A stretch of 6,092 nucleotides of DNA from Eubacteriaceae bacterium (GTDB lineage: Bacteria > Bacillota > Clostridia > Eubacteriales > UBA1433): positions 1-6,092 of the forward strand of contig JAAZOI010000052.1 in the NCBI GenBank assembly GCA_012797825.1. Reading direction: 5' to 3'. This document shows, piece after piece, positions 1 through 6,009 of this stretch (its first letter is position 1; each line of letters starts with the position of its first letter). The notes under the pieces were generated by a model that ran no database searches, had not been told where the DNA came from, and saw nothing but the letters and a program-made list of their open reading frames with translations. The position numbers and the translations under genes are program-made.

Positions 1-1
1 T

Positions 2-518
2 ATATTTTCAAACAGCTATGTAATGATAATTTTAAGCTCTGTGGCATTTTATATTTATAATAATCGCGTTCCGTCTGTTCGGAAAAAAGGAGCTTTCCCA
101 GCTATCTGTAGTAGACTTGGTGTTTATTTTGCTTATAAGCAACTCCGTACAAAACGCAATGGTAGGCTCAAACACTACTCTTGCGGGCGGGCTTGTTGCC
201 GCTGCCGCGTTGTTTTTGACTAATTTTATAATAAAACAAATAATGTTCCGCTTCCCCCGTTTCAGCAAATTTTTGCAAGGCGAGAATATGATGCTTATTT
301 ATGAAGGCAAGCTTAATAAAAAAAATATCGATAAAGCAAAGCTGTCGGTAGATGAAATTATGGAAGTTCTGCGAGAGCACGGCGTATCAAGAATTGAAGA
401 CGTTACTCTTGCGGTGCTTGAAGTCGATGGCAATATAAGCGTGCTTTCGGATAATTTTACAAATAAATCCGTAAGAAAAAGAAAATCGCGCCAGGGCGTA
501 TCACAGAAGCACAGCTAG
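2..518 (+). pseudogene. DUF421 (YetF-like) membrane protein, 5' partial and frameshifted
   Basis: Members of this family are inner-membrane proteins with about three N-terminal helices and a soluble C-terminal DUF421 domain; their role is poorly known. The long open frame (frame of position 117) reads back to a stop at 33-35 and carries the family signature GKKELSQLSVVDLVF, then FILLISNSVQNAMVG, a hydrophobic segment (about 180-250), and the C-terminal domain with GKLNKKNIDKAKLS and ending near DGNISVLS. The sequence before position about 50 continues in another frame (IFSNSYVMIILSSVAF), which runs open to the window edge. Removing one base, for example a T from the TTTT run at 47-50, joins the two into SSVAFIFIIIAFRLFGKK, as the family expects. 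The gene therefore starts before the window and carries a +1 frameshift, real or a sequencing error. The ORF beginning with TTG at 117 is not a true start, because homology continues upstream. The basic C-terminus (RKRKSRQG) ends naturally at TAG. Family assignment is from motif memory and is strong. Confidence 0.82.
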
Positions 519-528
519 GCAAAAATAA

Positions 529-894
529 GTGGTTACATTTATTATAATTCTAATTAAAGATTTTGAGATACAATATGAGTATTATCCTGAAGACGACCAT
601 AGTAAGAAGCCGGGTATTATTAAAATTGATAAAATTAATGATACTATAGAAATTTTGCGTCCGGCTGAAGATGATATTTATATTACTCACACAGCTGCTG
701 AATTAAATTCAATGAGAGATTCCGTTAATGAAATGCGCAAAGAAGAAGGCAGAAGCGAATTAACTGAGGAAGAATGGCCAAACGCAACCAAAGATGACAG
801 TTATTATTGGTTTGCATATCATGCAATTTCTGAAATTACAAAAGCTTATAATAATGGAATAGTTTTAGAAAAAGGAAGTTCTGCTTGGTATTGA
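529..894 (+). CDS. Hypothetical acidic protein, start uncertain (possibly broken 5' end)
   Basis: I do not recognise this family. The frame encodes about 115-121 residues, acidic and rich in Tyr/Trp, with YEYYPEDDHSKKPG near the N-terminus, TEEEW in the middle, YYWFAYHAISEITKAYNNG near the end and a C-terminal EKGSSAWY. No signal peptide or membrane segment stands out, so it is probably cytoplasmic. The composition looks like a real soluble protein rather than a chance ORF, and nothing of comparable quality is on the other strand. The start is a problem. The frame opens right after an in-frame TAA at 526-528; the only start-like codon nearby is GTG at 529, with no ribosome binding site, and the first in-frame ATG is far inside (about 709). 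A perfect TATAAT at 543-548 sits inside the frame's first codons, so the true start may be at or near codon ATT 553 (IKDFEIQY). It lies 10 nt after the DUF421 gene on the same strand. Its codons look more AT-ending than those of the dehydrogenase and radical SAM genes. Confidence 0.5.
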   Translation: MVTFIIILIKDFEIQYEYYPEDDHSKKPGIIKIDKINDTIEILRPAEDDIYITHTAAELNSMRDSVNEMRKEEGRSELTEEEWPNATKDDSYYWFAYHAISEITKAYNNGIVLEKGSSAWY

Positions 895-1004
895 TCTCAA
901 CAATCAAGCCATTACTGCAAAAAAATCATAATTAATCCTTTAATTACCCCTATCTGTAGACACTGCATATGAAAAATTTAATAAGACTAAGTTTATTTAT
1001 TATT

Positions 1005-1008
1005 AAGG
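1005..1008 (+). promoter_or_regulatory. Ribosome binding site (AAGG) deciding the Imm-5-like start
   Basis: AAGG lies 5 nt before ATG 1014. The in-frame upstream ATG at 969 has no purine-rich element before it and would add a hydrophobic stretch (MKNLIRLSLFIIKVI) that the family does not need. This favours 1014 as the start. Confidence 0.55.
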
Positions 1009-1013
1009 TAATT

Positions 1014-1556
1014 ATGTTTAAAGACGTAGAACTAAAAATAAAAAAAAGAAACCAAATACTGTTTTCAAGAGACTCTCTTTGCTTACAGGACCTCAGCGCG
1101 TTAATATCAGACCAGACCCACCGCACCCTTGTAATGTGGGCTTTGAATTGCGGAAATATAGTTGTTGATGAAATAGAGCAAAAGTACCCATATGAAACAA
1201 GACCGAAAAACGCTCTTGAACTTTGCAAATTATGGGCGCGCGGCGAGGTTAAAATGCCTGCCGCTAAAAGAGCTATATTAGACTGCCATGCCGCCGCGAA
1301 AGAACTTTCCGACCCGGCATACAGCGCTTTATGTCATGCCGTTGGACATGCAGGAGCCTCAGTACATGTTGAAACTCACGCAATAGGACTGCCTATTTAT
1401 GAGCTTACCGCGATAGTTATAAAAAACTGCTATAAAGATTATGAAAATGATGTTACGAAAAAAATTGATTTCTATATTCAAAGACTTATTTACTGGCAGA
1501 AAAATATCGGCAATATTAATATGAAATGGGCGGGTTTTTTAAAAGATGATAATTAG
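1014..1556 (+). CDS. Imm-5-like putative immunity protein
   Basis: This 180-residue protein matches, from motif memory, the Imm-5-like putative immunity protein family. That family is named from its occurrence in polymorphic-toxin contexts; no biochemical activity is established that I know of. Visible signatures in order are: THRTLVMWALNCG (about 35-47), the helix DEIEQKYPYETRPKNALELCKLWARGE (52-78, with the typical ...RP..A.E....W.RGE pattern), the Ala-rich helix AAKRAILDCHAAAKE (83-97), and the His-rich segment CHAVGHAGASVHVETHAIGLPIYE (107-130). The conserved His at 108, 112, 118 and 122 suggest a helical bundle, perhaps metal binding (inference). It is soluble with no signal peptide. No toxin gene lies next to it: upstream is the unrecognised gene at 529-894 and downstream a convergent cupin. 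The 119-nt gap upstream (895-1013) shows no clear promoter or terminator. Stop is TAG, followed by a hairpin terminator. Confidence 0.75.
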   Translation: MFKDVELKIKKRNQILFSRDSLCLQDLSALISDQTHRTLVMWALNCGNIVVDEIEQKYPYETRPKNALELCKLWARGEVKMPAAKRAILDCHAAAKELSDPAYSALCHAVGHAGASVHVETHAIGLPIYELTAIVIKNCYKDYENDVTKKIDFYIQRLIYWQKNIGNINMKWAGFLKDDN

Positions 1557-1581
1557 TCAACCAAAAAAACACTTATACAGC

Positions 1582-1614
1582 AAAAAAAGACTGCATGTTT
1601 TGCAGTCATTTTGA
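1582..1614. terminator. Bidirectional intrinsic terminator between convergent genes
   Basis: A perfect 7-bp stem, GACTGCA (1589-1595) with TGCAGTC (1601-1607), closes a 5-nt loop TGTTT. It is flanked by A7 at 1582-1588 and by a T-rich run after the stem. Read on the minus strand, the A7 becomes a T7 tail. It can therefore end transcription of both the Imm-5-like gene (plus) and the cupin gene (minus). Confidence 0.8.
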
Positions 1615-1626
1615 TTTTTATTAATA

Positions 1627-2076
1627 TTAATTATGTTCCGCTTCAGCATCCGCTTTAGTTTTGTGTATTGTACCCTTCGGATGCTGCGGCGGCGCGTATA
1701 TGGAATATAATTTAAGCGGCTTATTGCCTGTATTTATTAAATTATGCCATGTACCTGCGGGTATAATAATCGCGTAATTTTCATTCACCGCTCCCTGCAA
1801 ATCAAGGTTATCTTTGCTGCATCCCATTTTAGCAAGACCCTGACCTTCTTCTATACGTATAAACTGATCAAGATTATCATGCATTTCCGCTCCGATATCT
1901 TCTCCGACATTAATACTCATTAAAGTAAGCTGCAAATGATGTCCTGTCCAGAATGCCAGACGAAAATAATCATTTTGTCTGGTTGCCTTATCAATATCAA
2001 ATATTATAGGTTCAGGACCGTAATCTTTCATCCAAGGCATCGGCATTTTGCCATTCGGCATATTATCTTTATCCAA
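1627..2076 (-). CDS. Small cupin-domain protein
   Basis: A single-domain cupin of about 149 residues, of the type often annotated as mannose-6-phosphate-isomerase-like; the substrate is unknown. Cupin motif 1 is visible as VGEDIGAEMHDNLDQFIRIEEGQG (57-80). It holds His66, Gln71 and the EGQG turn, but Glu64 sits where classical cupins have the first His of HxH. Motif 2 is IIIPAGTWHNLINTGN (103-118) with His111. Likely metal ligands are His66, Gln71 or Glu64, and His111 (inference). The C-terminal KLYSIYAPPQHPKGTIH is typical of this bacterial subgroup. I chose TTG at 2076 because AAGGGA lies 9 nt upstream on the minus strand. The frame also allows TTG at 2094, which has no ribosome binding site, and ATG at 2061. 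The N-terminus (DKDNMPNGKMPMPWMKDYGPEP) is also family-like. It is divergent from the alcohol dehydrogenase and shares its 195-nt intergenic region; cytoplasmic. Confidence 0.85.
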   Translation of the reverse strand: MDKDNMPNGKMPMPWMKDYGPEPIIFDIDKATRQNDYFRLAFWTGHHLQLTLMSINVGEDIGAEMHDNLDQFIRIEEGQGLAKMGCSKDNLDLQGAVNENYAIIIPAGTWHNLINTGNKPLKLYSIYAPPQHPKGTIHKTKADAEAEHN

Positions 2077-2085
2077 ATTTTTCAA

Positions 2086-2091
2086 TCCCTT
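2086..2091 (-). promoter_or_regulatory. Ribosome binding site (AAGGGA) for the cupin gene
   Basis: On the minus strand AAGGGA precedes the TTG codon at 2076 by 9 nt. The element lies within the longer ORF that would begin at TTG 2094, so it argues for the shorter start. Confidence 0.5.
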
Positions 2092-2258
2092 CAAAAAAGT
2101 TGTTATATAATATACACTATGCGCCTTTGCTATGTGATGTTCATAAATATGTAACAGTATTGGTTTTGCTTATAGCTGCAATTTAAATCTTTATATATTA
2201 AAATCAAGTAATATTATTAATAAAATTTGGAAACCTACATAATATGATTAAAATATTT

Positions 2259-2263
2259 GGAGG
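2259..2263 (+). promoter_or_regulatory. Ribosome binding site (GGAGG) for the alcohol dehydrogenase
   Basis: A consensus GGAGG lies 8 nt before ATG 2272 and fixes that codon as the start. The longer frame from 2257 would place this element inside the coding sequence. Confidence 0.85.
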
Positions 2264-2271
2264 TTTTTATT

Positions 2272-3471
2272 ATGTGGGAAGCTGGAATAAAAATAGATGA
2301 AATAAAAGAAATAAGAGTAAAAAGCAATGTGTATTTAGGCGTCGGGGCTATAACTAAAATTAACGATATTGCAAAAGAGTTTAAAGAAAAGAATATATGC
2401 AATGTGTTAATAGTCACAGGCAAAGGAGCGTATATAAAAACAGGCGCGTGGGACCATGTTCAGGCAGCTTTAAATATGTATGACATAAAATACAAATTAT
2501 TTAATGAAGTAACTCCTAACCCGACTGTACAGCAGGTAGACAGTGCTGTTAAGCTGGGAGCTGATATAGGCGCGCAAGCTGTTATAGCTATAGGCGGCGG
2601 CAGCGCGATTGATACCGCAAAAAGCGCGGCGATACTGCTTAAATATCCCGATAAAACAGCGGCGGACTTATACGAATTTAAATTCACACCTGTAAAAGCC
2701 GTTCCAATAATCGCTATTAACTTAACCCACGGAACAGGCTCGGAAGCCAACAGATTCGCGGTTGTAAGCATACTCGAAAAAGAATACAAACCCGCTATTG
2801 CATACGATGTAATTTACCCTCTTTACTCAATAGACGACCCCAGCCTTATGACTAAACTTCCGCCTAACCAAACTGCGTATGTTACTGTTGACGCATTAAA
2901 TCATATAATAGAAGCCTCCACATCCAAAGCTACAAATCCTTTCTCTATTGTTCTCGCAAAAGAAACCGTAAGACTTATCGGCAAGTATCTGCCAATTGCT
3001 CTTTCAAACCCCGAAGACCTTACCGCTCGGTATTTCCTTTCTTACGCCTCCATGATTGCCGGTATTTGTTTTGATAACGGACTTTTACATTTCACTCATG
3101 CTCTCGAGCATCCGCTCAGCGCAGTAAAGCCTGATCTTGCCCACGGACTGGGACTGTCTATTATTCTGCCCGCGGTTATAAAACAAATTTATCCTTCAAC
3201 CGCGCAAATACTTGCAGACGTGCTGTCACCCATACTTCCGGGTCTTAAAGCGGAAGAATTTGAAGCCGAATATGTTGCTAAAGAGATTGAAAAATGGCTT
3301 GCTAGCTTCGGCATTGTCACCAAGCTTTCCGATATAGGCATCACAAACGATGATGTGCCTAAACTTGTTGATTTGGCTTTTAATACTCCGAGCCTTGGTT
3401 TGCTTTTAAGCATGGCGCCCGTTAAAGCCGAGAGAAGTGTAGTAGAAGCAATATATACCGACTCAATTTAG
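2272..3471 (+). CDS. Iron-containing (group III) alcohol dehydrogenase
   Basis: A complete 399-residue enzyme, the usual length for this family. These enzymes interconvert alcohols and aldehydes or ketones with NAD(P)H and a divalent metal, usually Fe2+, in the cytoplasm; here it probably acts in fermentation. The N-terminal dinucleotide-binding half shows EVTPNPTVQQVD (79-90), the GGGS pyrophosphate loop in AIGGGSAIDTAKSAA (106-120) and THGTGSEA (152-159). The C-terminal helical half carries the metal site: Asp207 and His211 in VDALNHIIEA, His276 in HFTHALEHPLSA and His291 in LAHGLG. His280 corresponds to the further conserved His of the family. All ligands are present, so the enzyme should be active. 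Substrate cannot be read from sequence; I do not assign it to a named enzyme such as a butanol or 1,3-propanediol dehydrogenase. It is monocistronic, divergent from the cupin gene, and ends at a strong terminator. Confidence 0.95.
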   Translation: MWEAGIKIDEIKEIRVKSNVYLGVGAITKINDIAKEFKEKNICNVLIVTGKGAYIKTGAWDHVQAALNMYDIKYKLFNEVTPNPTVQQVDSAVKLGADIGAQAVIAIGGGSAIDTAKSAAILLKYPDKTAADLYEFKFTPVKAVPIIAINLTHGTGSEANRFAVVSILEKEYKPAIAYDVIYPLYSIDDPSLMTKLPPNQTAYVTVDALNHIIEASTSKATNPFSIVLAKETVRLIGKYLPIALSNPEDLTARYFLSYASMIAGICFDNGLLHFTHALEHPLSAVKPDLAHGLGLSIILPAVIKQIYPSTAQILADVLSPILPGLKAEEFEAEYVAKEIEKWLASFGIVTKLSDIGITNDDVPKLVDLAFNTPSLGLLLSMAPVKAERSVVEAIYTDSI

Positions 3472-3477
3472 TATTAC

Positions 3478-3515
3478 AAAAAATAATTGCCGCCGTTTAG
3501 GCGGCTTATTTTTTT
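3478..3515. terminator. Strong bidirectional terminator after the alcohol dehydrogenase
   Basis: GCCGCC (3489-3494) pairs with GGCGGC (3500-3505) around the loop GTTTA. The stem is preceded by an A-rich run and followed by TTATTTTTTT. The flanks AATAA and TTATT can extend the stem. It works in both directions, serving the dehydrogenase (plus) and the convergent gene at 3528-4076 (minus). Confidence 0.9.
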
Positions 3516-3527
3516 AAAGAAATTAAA

Positions 3528-4076
3528 TTACTTTTCCCACCAGCCAAATGCCACTACCGATCTGTTTAGTTTTTCACTCGCTGATTTTATATATACGGTA
3601 TAGTTTCCTGTCGGGGCTTCAATAAATTTTCCGTCTTCTTCGGCAACCAATGTTGTATTGGGAGGCACTATTCTTTCATACACGTTTATCCCGCTTTGAG
3701 GCGTCATAGTTGTGGACTCTAAATATCTTATTTCAACTCTGTTCTTAGGCGTTGGTTTTAAAGCTGTGTTAGTCGGAGAAACTTTTTCCGACACAATTCC
3801 CTTTTGTTCAAACTCTGCGTTAAGCCAAATCTCAACTGTTAAATAGTCATCGGAAAAGTTTGATATAGTAAAAACATTCGCGAACAGATTAATATTCGAA
3901 TTATGCGGATTAAAAAGTCCAGCCCAAGCGCTAAGTCCGCTGCCGGCATACAAATTCTCGCTCTGCCCAACAAAATATCTTCCCTGCATTGATTCGTATA
4001 ATGAAATTGGTATGCTTACTGTCTCCAATAACTTTAAGTCTCTACCCTCTGTGTATACGCTTATTTCATTAGCCAT
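3528..4076 (-). CDS. DUF6143-like protein of unknown function
   Basis: This 182-residue protein resembles, from memory, a clostridial/bacilli family of unknown function (DUF6143). I hold the family name less firmly than the reality of the gene. Characteristic segments are VSIPISLYESMQGRYFVGQ (20-38), a Gly/Trp-rich stretch SGLSAWAGLFNPHNSNINLF (46-65), FANVFTISNFSDDYLTVEIWLN (65-86), and the C-terminal NYTVYIKSA..LNRSVVAFGWWEK. Alternating polar and hydrophobic residues suggest a beta-sandwich. There is no signal peptide or transmembrane helix. The start ATG is supported by GGAGAT with GGAG 8 nt upstream. It is divergent from the radical SAM operon and convergent with the alcohol dehydrogenase, with which it shares a terminator. 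No clear minus-strand promoter is visible in 4077-4260. Function unknown. Confidence 0.8.
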   Translation of the reverse strand: MANEISVYTEGRDLKLLETVSIPISLYESMQGRYFVGQSENLYAGSGLSAWAGLFNPHNSNINLFANVFTISNFSDDYLTVEIWLNAEFEQKGIVSEKVSPTNTALKPTPKNRVEIRYLESTTMTPQSGINVYERIVPPNTTLVAEEDGKFIEAPTGNYTVYIKSASEKLNRSVVAFGWWEK

Positions 4077-4187
4077 TTTGTCATCTCCAGTTTATTTAAA
4101 CTTACCTTATATTTTATTCTTAAAATTTGCATATGTTCTAAACGTGTAATATCTGTTTGTTATATTCCATATATAATTAGATAATTC

Positions 4188-4216
4188 TTGAAAATTATTG
4201 CTGTAAATACTATACT
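4188..4216 (+). promoter_or_regulatory. Sigma-70/sigma-A-type promoter for the radical SAM operon
   Basis: TTGAAA (4188-4193, 5 of 6 consensus) and TATACT (4211-4216, 5 of 6) are separated by exactly 17 nt. Transcription would begin near 4223, giving a 5' leader of about 45 nt before ATG 4269. I see no hairpin or riboswitch in this short leader. Confidence 0.7.
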
Positions 4217-4254
4217 GATTTTATACAAATTTTTACAATAGATTACTTAACAAA

Positions 4255-4260
4255 AGAAGG
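4255..4260 (+). promoter_or_regulatory. Ribosome binding site (AGAAGG) for the radical SAM gene
   Basis: AGAAGG lies 8 nt before ATG 4269. The GTG at 4260 in the same frame overlaps this element and is therefore not the start. Confidence 0.75.
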
Positions 4261-4268
4261 TGTATTTT

Positions 4269-5615
4269 ATGTACTGCGACGTACTGCTTATTAATCCCCT
4301 TGGAAGCAAATATGAAGACGCCGATGAACATTTGGGACTTGGCTATATAGCGTCCTATGCACGCGCTCACGATATAAGCGTCGCGATAATAGACGTTCCC
4401 TTAAACGGCTGGACTTTAAAGCAGGCTGCTTTTGAAATAGCAAAATATTCGTGCAAATTAATAGGCATCAGCATTCCGTTTCAGCAGTACGCCAAACAAG
4501 CGCTTGAGCTGATTAGAGAGCTTAGGGCTGAGGGTTTTACGTGTCATCTCACCGCAGGGGGCATATTCCCCACCTTTTCGTATGAAGAGCTTTTTGCCCT
4601 GTGTCCTGAAATAGATTCTATAATATTAGGCGAAGGTGAAATTACTTTCTGCGAGCTTGCGCAAAAGATAATTGCAGATAAAGACTGGCGCGATGTTCAC
4701 GGCATATCTTACTTGGAAAACGGAAAAGTAATAACAACCCAGGTAAGACCGCTTGAAGAAAACATTGATAATTTCCCCTACCCCGCGCGAGATACTCTTC
4801 CTCTTGTATTAAAAAGGCAACCCTCCGTATCAATGCTGTCTTCCCGCGGCTGTTACGGCGGATGTTCTTTCTGCAGCGTCGTGCCGTTTTTTTCTTCATT
4901 CGGTCCCAGATGCAGAGTGCGAAGCACGGAAAATATAATTGATGAAATGCAAATGCTTATAAGTACATACGGCGTTCATAATATCATATTCAATGATGCT
5001 GAATTCGCAGGCGGCATAGCTATAAACCGCGCGCAAACGATAGAAATCGCAGAAGAGATTATAAAAAGAAATTTCAATATACATTTCAGCATACAATGCA
5101 GAGTAAACGATATTGATTATGAGACTTTTGATAAATTAAAGTAGGCAGGGCTCAGAAGAGTTTTCTTAGGCGTGGAATCAGGCTCGCAAGCAGTGCTTGA
5201 CAGGTTTAAAAAAGGCGTAAGCGTACAGGATAATATAAACGCGATAGAAATACTTTCAAAACTGGATCTGTATGTATCAATGGGTTTTATTATGTTTGAC
5301 GAGCATACCACGTTTGAGGAGGTTTCCGAAAATATGGACTTTATAAAGGAAGTAAAATCTATTATGCCTAAAGGAAAGTTACAGGACGTGTTCATTGCGA
5401 CAAAAGCTTTACCGCTTGCGGGCTCTGAAGTTGAACGAAAATTAAAACAATCGGGCAAATACGAAGGAAACTGTCTTGAATTTGATTATAAACTAAATGA
5501 TCCAAACATGGAAAAACTGTTTAATTCAATGTTAAAAGTAAGCAAGGCCACGCAGCGCACAAGCGGTTTAATAAAACATAAAAATAACTGGGACACCAAC
5601 TGGATGATTTTATAA
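4269..5615 (+). pseudogene. B12-binding-type radical SAM protein interrupted by an in-frame TAG
   Basis: Read through one TAG at 5142-5144, this is a 448-codon gene of the usual size and order for cobalamin-binding-domain radical SAM enzymes. Residues 1 to about 150 form a B12-binding-like domain: DVLLINPLG, LGLGYIASYAR, LIGISIPF, LTAGGIFPTFSYEEL and DSIILGEGE. A DxHxxG cobalamin motif is absent, as is common in this group. The radical SAM domain has CxxxCxxC in RGCYGGCSFC (Cys195, 199 and 202), which binds the 4Fe-4S cluster. The barrel continues through NIIFNDAEF. After the stop the same frame resumes with AGLRRVFLGVESGSQ, then GFIMFDEHTTFEEVSEN, both typical of the barrel's second half. 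The upstream piece alone is 291 residues and lacks those strands. The downstream piece has no start or ribosome binding site; the GTG at 5172 is inside the VESGS motif. The gene is thus probably inactive, or the TAG is a base error for AAG, GAG or CAG. Substrate unknown; no RiPP precursor is visible nearby. Confidence 0.85.
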
Positions 5616-5648
5616 TAAGGCGTAGAGTTTAAATTCTAGGGAATAATT

Positions 5649-5945
5649 ATGCCGGAAAACAAATCCAAAAAACCGATACTTTTTAAAATAGGAATAGTTT
5701 TATTAATATTAAGCAGCGTGCTTTGGCTGACCCCGCTGCTTGTTCCTTTTACTTCATTGTCCGTATATACTAAGGCAGTCATAATTTCATCCACTTTAAT
5801 ATGCGCCGAAGTTATGTTTTGGATAAGCGTTTTACTTCTAGGTAAAGAAGCCGTAAAAAAATACAGAAACAGGCTCAATCCGCGTAACTGGAGAAAAAAA
5901 TCAAATACAATAAAAAATGAAGATAATGATATTGATAATATATAG
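5649..5945 (+). CDS. Small two-helix 'transporter suffix' domain protein
   Basis: A 98-residue membrane protein. Two hydrophobic helices are visible: about 11-33 (LFKIGIVLLILSSVLWLTPLLVPF region) and about 41-64 (TKAVIISSTLICAEVMFWIS region). They are followed by the conserved basic stretch GKEAVKKYRNRLNPRNW (65-81) and a polar acidic tail. This pattern matches what I remember as the transporter suffix domain, which occurs alone or at the end of RND-type transporters; no precise function is known to me. The start ATG is preceded by AGGGA 6 nt upstream. It follows the radical SAM gene by 33 nt with no terminator between, so the two are probably cotranscribed. A near-palindrome (5623-5638, TAGAGTTTAAATTCTA) lies in the gap next to the ribosome binding site; significance unclear. 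Confidence 0.75.
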   Translation: MPENKSKKPILFKIGIVLLILSSVLWLTPLLVPFTSLSVYTKAVIISSTLICAEVMFWISVLLLGKEAVKKYRNRLNPRNWRKKSNTIKNEDNDIDNI

Positions 5946-6000
5946 GCATATGCAGCGTCTTAATAAAAGTATTACCAAAGTCTGATTATTTATTAATTCA

Positions 6001-6009
6001 TGATACAAT
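6001..6009 (+). promoter_or_regulatory. Possible extended -10 promoter for a gene beyond the window
   Basis: TGATACAAT is an extended -10 (TGn plus TACAAT, 5 of 6 consensus). No good -35 lies 17 nt upstream, which extended -10 promoters can tolerate. AAAGGAG follows at 6024-6030. The codons after it, TTG CTT TAA, do not form a gene, and ATG 6048 begins only nine codons (MYNFNFELN). The target gene, if any, lies beyond 6092. Confidence 0.35.

Larger units (their letters stand above)
2077..2271. other. Divergent intergenic region, cupin / alcohol dehydrogenase
   Basis: This AT-rich stretch must hold promoters for both divergent genes, but I see no pair of hexamers good enough to name. A minus-strand TATATT around 2110-2115 is a possible -10 for the cupin gene, with no matching -35. 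A short inverted repeat, AAACCT (2231-2236) and AGGTTT (2261-2266), brackets a 24-nt AT-rich loop. It overlaps the dehydrogenase ribosome binding site, so it could weakly mask it; this is speculative. Confidence 0.35.

Noticed and set aside
47..59. Programmed ribosomal frameshift in the DUF421 gene
   Set aside because: No recognisable slippery heptamer with a downstream stimulator, and the family is not known for it; an indel is simpler.
23..223. 66-residue ORF starting at ATG 23
   Set aside because: Only its first dozen residues are family-like; the rest is an off-frame reading of the DUF421 gene after the frameshift.
969..1013. Longer N-terminus of the Imm-5-like protein from ATG 969, possibly a signal peptide
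   Set aside because: No ribosome binding site before 969, while AAGG sits properly before ATG 1014; the hydrophobic stretch lacks a cleavage site and is not part of the family.
2460..2789. Minus-strand ORF inside the alcohol dehydrogenase (also 2235-2423 and 3189-3413)
   Set aside because: Shadows of the dehydrogenase reading frame: no ribosome binding sites and no family-like motifs.
4077..4260. Hidden RiPP precursor or small RNA between the DUF6143-like and radical SAM genes
   Set aside because: No short ORF with a ribosome binding site and no stable hairpin seen; the region is accounted for by promoter sequence.
5142..5144. TAG as a pyrrolysine codon or genome-wide recoded amber
   Set aside because: At least four other genes in the window end with TAG at natural C-termini, the enzyme is not a methylamine methyltransferase, and nothing around the codon suggests a recoding element.
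4642..5458. Minus-strand ORFs at 4642-4899, 4896-5096 and 5117-5458
   Set aside because: Antisense shadows of the radical SAM gene, which has clear catalytic motifs on the plus strand.
5172..5615. Separate gene starting at GTG 5172
   Set aside because: The GTG is the Val of the internal VESGS motif, homology continues upstream to the TAG, and no ribosome binding site precedes it.
5961..5995. Inverted repeat TAATAAA / TTTATTA as a terminator after the transporter-suffix gene
   Set aside because: Only A-T pairs with a 21-nt loop and no T tail, so it would be too weak; expected by chance in AT-rich DNA.
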